Origin: Cyanoderma ruficeps
Lineage: Eukaryota > Chordata > Aves > Passeriformes > Timaliidae
Direction: 5' to 3'
DNA: 64,000 nucleotides
Assembly: GCA_008694505.1 (NCBI GenBank)
Contig: VZDJ01007755.1
Coordinates: forward strand, 12,067,413-12,131,412
The translations under genes and the position numbers were made by a program. Of this stretch, positions 61,601 through 64,000 are shown in pieces (position 1 is the first letter of the stretch; every line of letters starts with the position of its first letter). The notes under the pieces were generated by a model that was given only the letters and a program-made list of their open reading frames with translations, was not told the origin of the DNA and searched no databases.

Positions 61601-64000
61601 TAAAATGCAACAGATGAGAATTATATTCCATATTTGTGCTCCAGAAGGATCTGAGGCTTTAGATCATGGCACTGCACGCCTTGAGCTCAGGTAGGGCTCT
61701 GTGAAAGAGGAGACACATGAGTGCACAGTATAGGCAGTTGCACCACAAGAGGGGGGCCACTTTCTAAAAATAGATATACAGATGAGTTCCTTTAATTTTT
61801 AAAAATGTATTTGATTTTGGTTTCCTCTTCTTTAAATTTCATCTATGGAAGCTAAGAATACAATAGTAGTCACACAAAATAAGAAAACAAATTAAAAGGG
61901 ACAGCAACCTGTAAAACTTTAGTCCAGCTCGGATCCAGATTTAGTTTTCTTCATGTGATAAGCTGACTTATCATAAGATCAAATCCCTTTTCCCTGAATT
62001 TAGTGGCAGGATGACGATTAAATAATTTGGGTTGGAGACTATTACAAAGCAGTTTTTCTAGCTGTTCATTTCACCATAGTCAGATACTGAGTTGAGTTAT
62101 GATGTCATTATGAGAACATGCATTGTATGCTCTAATTTATTCAATTTTTCTGGCATAATTCTAGCTGGTTTTCCTCACAGAGTTCTTCCTCTATAAGGTG
62201 GATTGAATGCAATCTTTGGCAAAGGTGGAGTTTTGCTAAGTAGGATTTTATACTCAGCTTTATACTCTGCTAGGGGAATTCGCCATTGCAGGGTGGTGAT
62301 TTGATTTAGTTAGCTAAAGTGAACGCATGTATCTAAGTGGTCCCAGTATTCACAACTCAAAATATCTTTCCTAGTAGAAGGTAAATATTGTTTATTGTAA
62401 ATGAGTTTGAGTCTTTACAGACCAAGTCTGTTAGATCATCTTGGAAATTTCACTGCTGCTTGATGGCTGTATGGCTTCCTCTAACTGAGCTCCAAGTACC
62501 AAGTGACAGAACCATTTTGCAGTAAACAAAGTTTATTCAACTACAAGAAATCACAGAGAGTACTGGGGCATGGAATCAAGCCTGTAAGTGCAATTTTCTT
62601 TCTAAACAGCAGCTGTTCTGGGAGCTTACAGTATGCCATGCTATCCTGGAGGAAACTGGTTTTCTTCTCACAATCCTGAGAGTTTAACAGGCAGCATATA
62701 AAGTCTCAGGGCTCATTTATGACCAGATCAACCAAAACACCTCACTTTTGTATTAAGTATGTGCTAATGTTTGTACAAGCTGGAAAGTCCTGTACCATCT
62801 TGGGCAGCTAAATTATGGCTTACAAGGACAGTTTCTCGTTTCTTCAGGATGGTACCAGGAAAGCTAACACTCAATAGAGATATTTAATGATTTTGGTAGG
62901 GATTTAGTGGGCTACCATGACCTGTCTGACTCTTCTGGGGAAGAGCATTTGCTCTTCAACACAACTGTATTGTTTGCTAGAATCGGCTGCCTGAGTAGTT
63001 GGAGCAGCAGTTGTTGGGCAGCTCTCCTCTGGGAGTCAGGTTTAATGCTTTTCATAATATTGTCCATCCCCCATCCCTAAAAGGTCAGGCCATGTCTTTA
63101 ACAGAAGCAGAGTCAGCGTAGATTTAGAATGGAAAGATTTGTGTTTCTGTTTCTTCCTGGTCTTTTTGTATCAGTCCTAAGGATACATTGAACTGGAGAA
63201 CTAATAGGTAGAAACTGCCTTTATGAGGAATTCTCCTGCAACATTCTCATGATTGCTGTCCTGTGATAACCTCAAGCAATGCCTCTGGCTTACTCTTATG
63301 AAAAATGTTTTATTTATCCTTCCCTAAACAAGGAGGGTCAAATTAGATGCATTTTTAGAAGATTTACTTTATTTATGGGATGCATTTTTTAAGCATTTAT
63401 TTGTGGTAGATAAGTAGGGAATTAATCAGTAATTTATTCCATCAGCTTTAGCTACAGACATCTCATCTGCTCCTCTCTTCCTCAGACTATTGCAGACTAG
63501 GAACAGGCCTCTTACCTGGTTCAGGAGCCCTGTCTTCATCTGTCCCTTCATGATTGGTCTCAAGTTCTAAATCTTCCCAATTGGTCCTTAAGCAATAATT
63601 AGGACCATTAACCTCTGTCTCTCAGGGCTACTTACTGGGACAATCCAGCTGATTTACCTCCAGTGAATTTTTTAAAGCTTGCTAAAGATTGCTGCTATGA
63701 GCAGATAGAGATAAAAGGCCAAAAAGAAAAGCAAGAGTAAGCATCCTCAAATTATACCCTACTCTTCTCATTACACAATATCTCTTGCATACGCAAAAAA
63801 TTGTGTTATGGCCCTGTTGTGTTCCTGGCTTCCCCCTAGAAAAAAATCAATCTTTAATATGTCATCTTATTACCATGATCAGTGGTAGATGGCTGTTCAG
63901 TACTGTGCAGATTCTTTTGGGTTACGTTCCTGTTACTAATCAGTTCGTTTGCTTTTTTTCCTGAGTCCGTCTCTCAGTATGTTACTGTTTCTTTTTTGTT

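Larger units (their letters stand above)
44869..64000. other. Intron of NOL4 downstream of the exon, about 19 kb without a gene
   Basis: AT-rich sequence to the window end. I looked for the next NOL4 exon (expected to begin with a Ser-Pro-Ala-His-Ser-Tyr stretch) and did not find it. The longest unexplained open frames are 57096-57446 (-, 116 residues) and 60344-60688 (+, 114 residues), neither recognisable. Microsatellites, a tandem duplication, a possible ancient repeat and a possible CR1 tail are listed separately. Confidence 0.55.

Noticed and set aside
1..64000. CRISPR arrays, bacterial operons, tRNA and rRNA genes
   Set aside because: None seen; repeats present are eukaryotic LINE, LTR and simple repeats.

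Overview
The window is bird nuclear DNA. It carries many 5'-truncated CR1 (chicken repeat 1) LINE fragments ending in the ATTCTRTG octamer, one solo LTR of an avian endogenous retrovirus family, and no mammal-type SINEs. There are no bacterial-type genes, operons, rRNA or tRNA genes.

One protein-coding exon is firmly supported, at 43526-43809 on the + strand. It is an internal exon of NOL4 (nucleolar protein 4), recognised from its 94 complete codons and bounded by a consensus acceptor and a strong donor. I find no other NOL4 exon. The simplest reading is that bases 1-43525 belong to the intron upstream of this exon and 43810-64000 to the intron downstream, as expected for a vertebrate gene with very long introns. 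The window contains no recognisable promoter, start codon exon, stop codon exon or 3' UTR of the gene.

Layout: 1-605, CR1 on the - strand, cut by the window edge; 1160-1692, CR1 on the + strand, inverted relative to the first; 1.7-10.3 kb, plain AT-rich intron; 10297-12580, the largest CR1 copy (- strand, about 2.3 kb, with decayed endonuclease and reverse transcriptase); 12.6-17.9 kb, plain intron; 17.86-20.7 kb, a cluster of short CR1 pieces in alternating orientation; 20.7-38.8 kb, plain intron with one RFX-like X-box, a dispersed 65-base repeat pair and several short perfect palindromes; 38773-38985, CR1 on the - strand; 39.55-40.42 kb, a GC-richer patch followed by a perfect X-box palindrome at 40555-40568; 43526-43809, the NOL4 exon; 44262-44863, a solo LTR on the - strand with a 5-base target duplication; 45-64 kb, plain intron with microsatellites, one small tandem duplication and one possible ancient sauropsid repeat.

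No new multi-gene system is visible. The points most worth checking are the two X-box palindromes in introns of a neuronal/testis gene, the PLNLS (CtBP-type) motif in the exon, the unexplained repeat pair at 25.3/27.1 kb, the GC-richer patch beside the second X-box, and the LTR inserted 452 bases after the exon.
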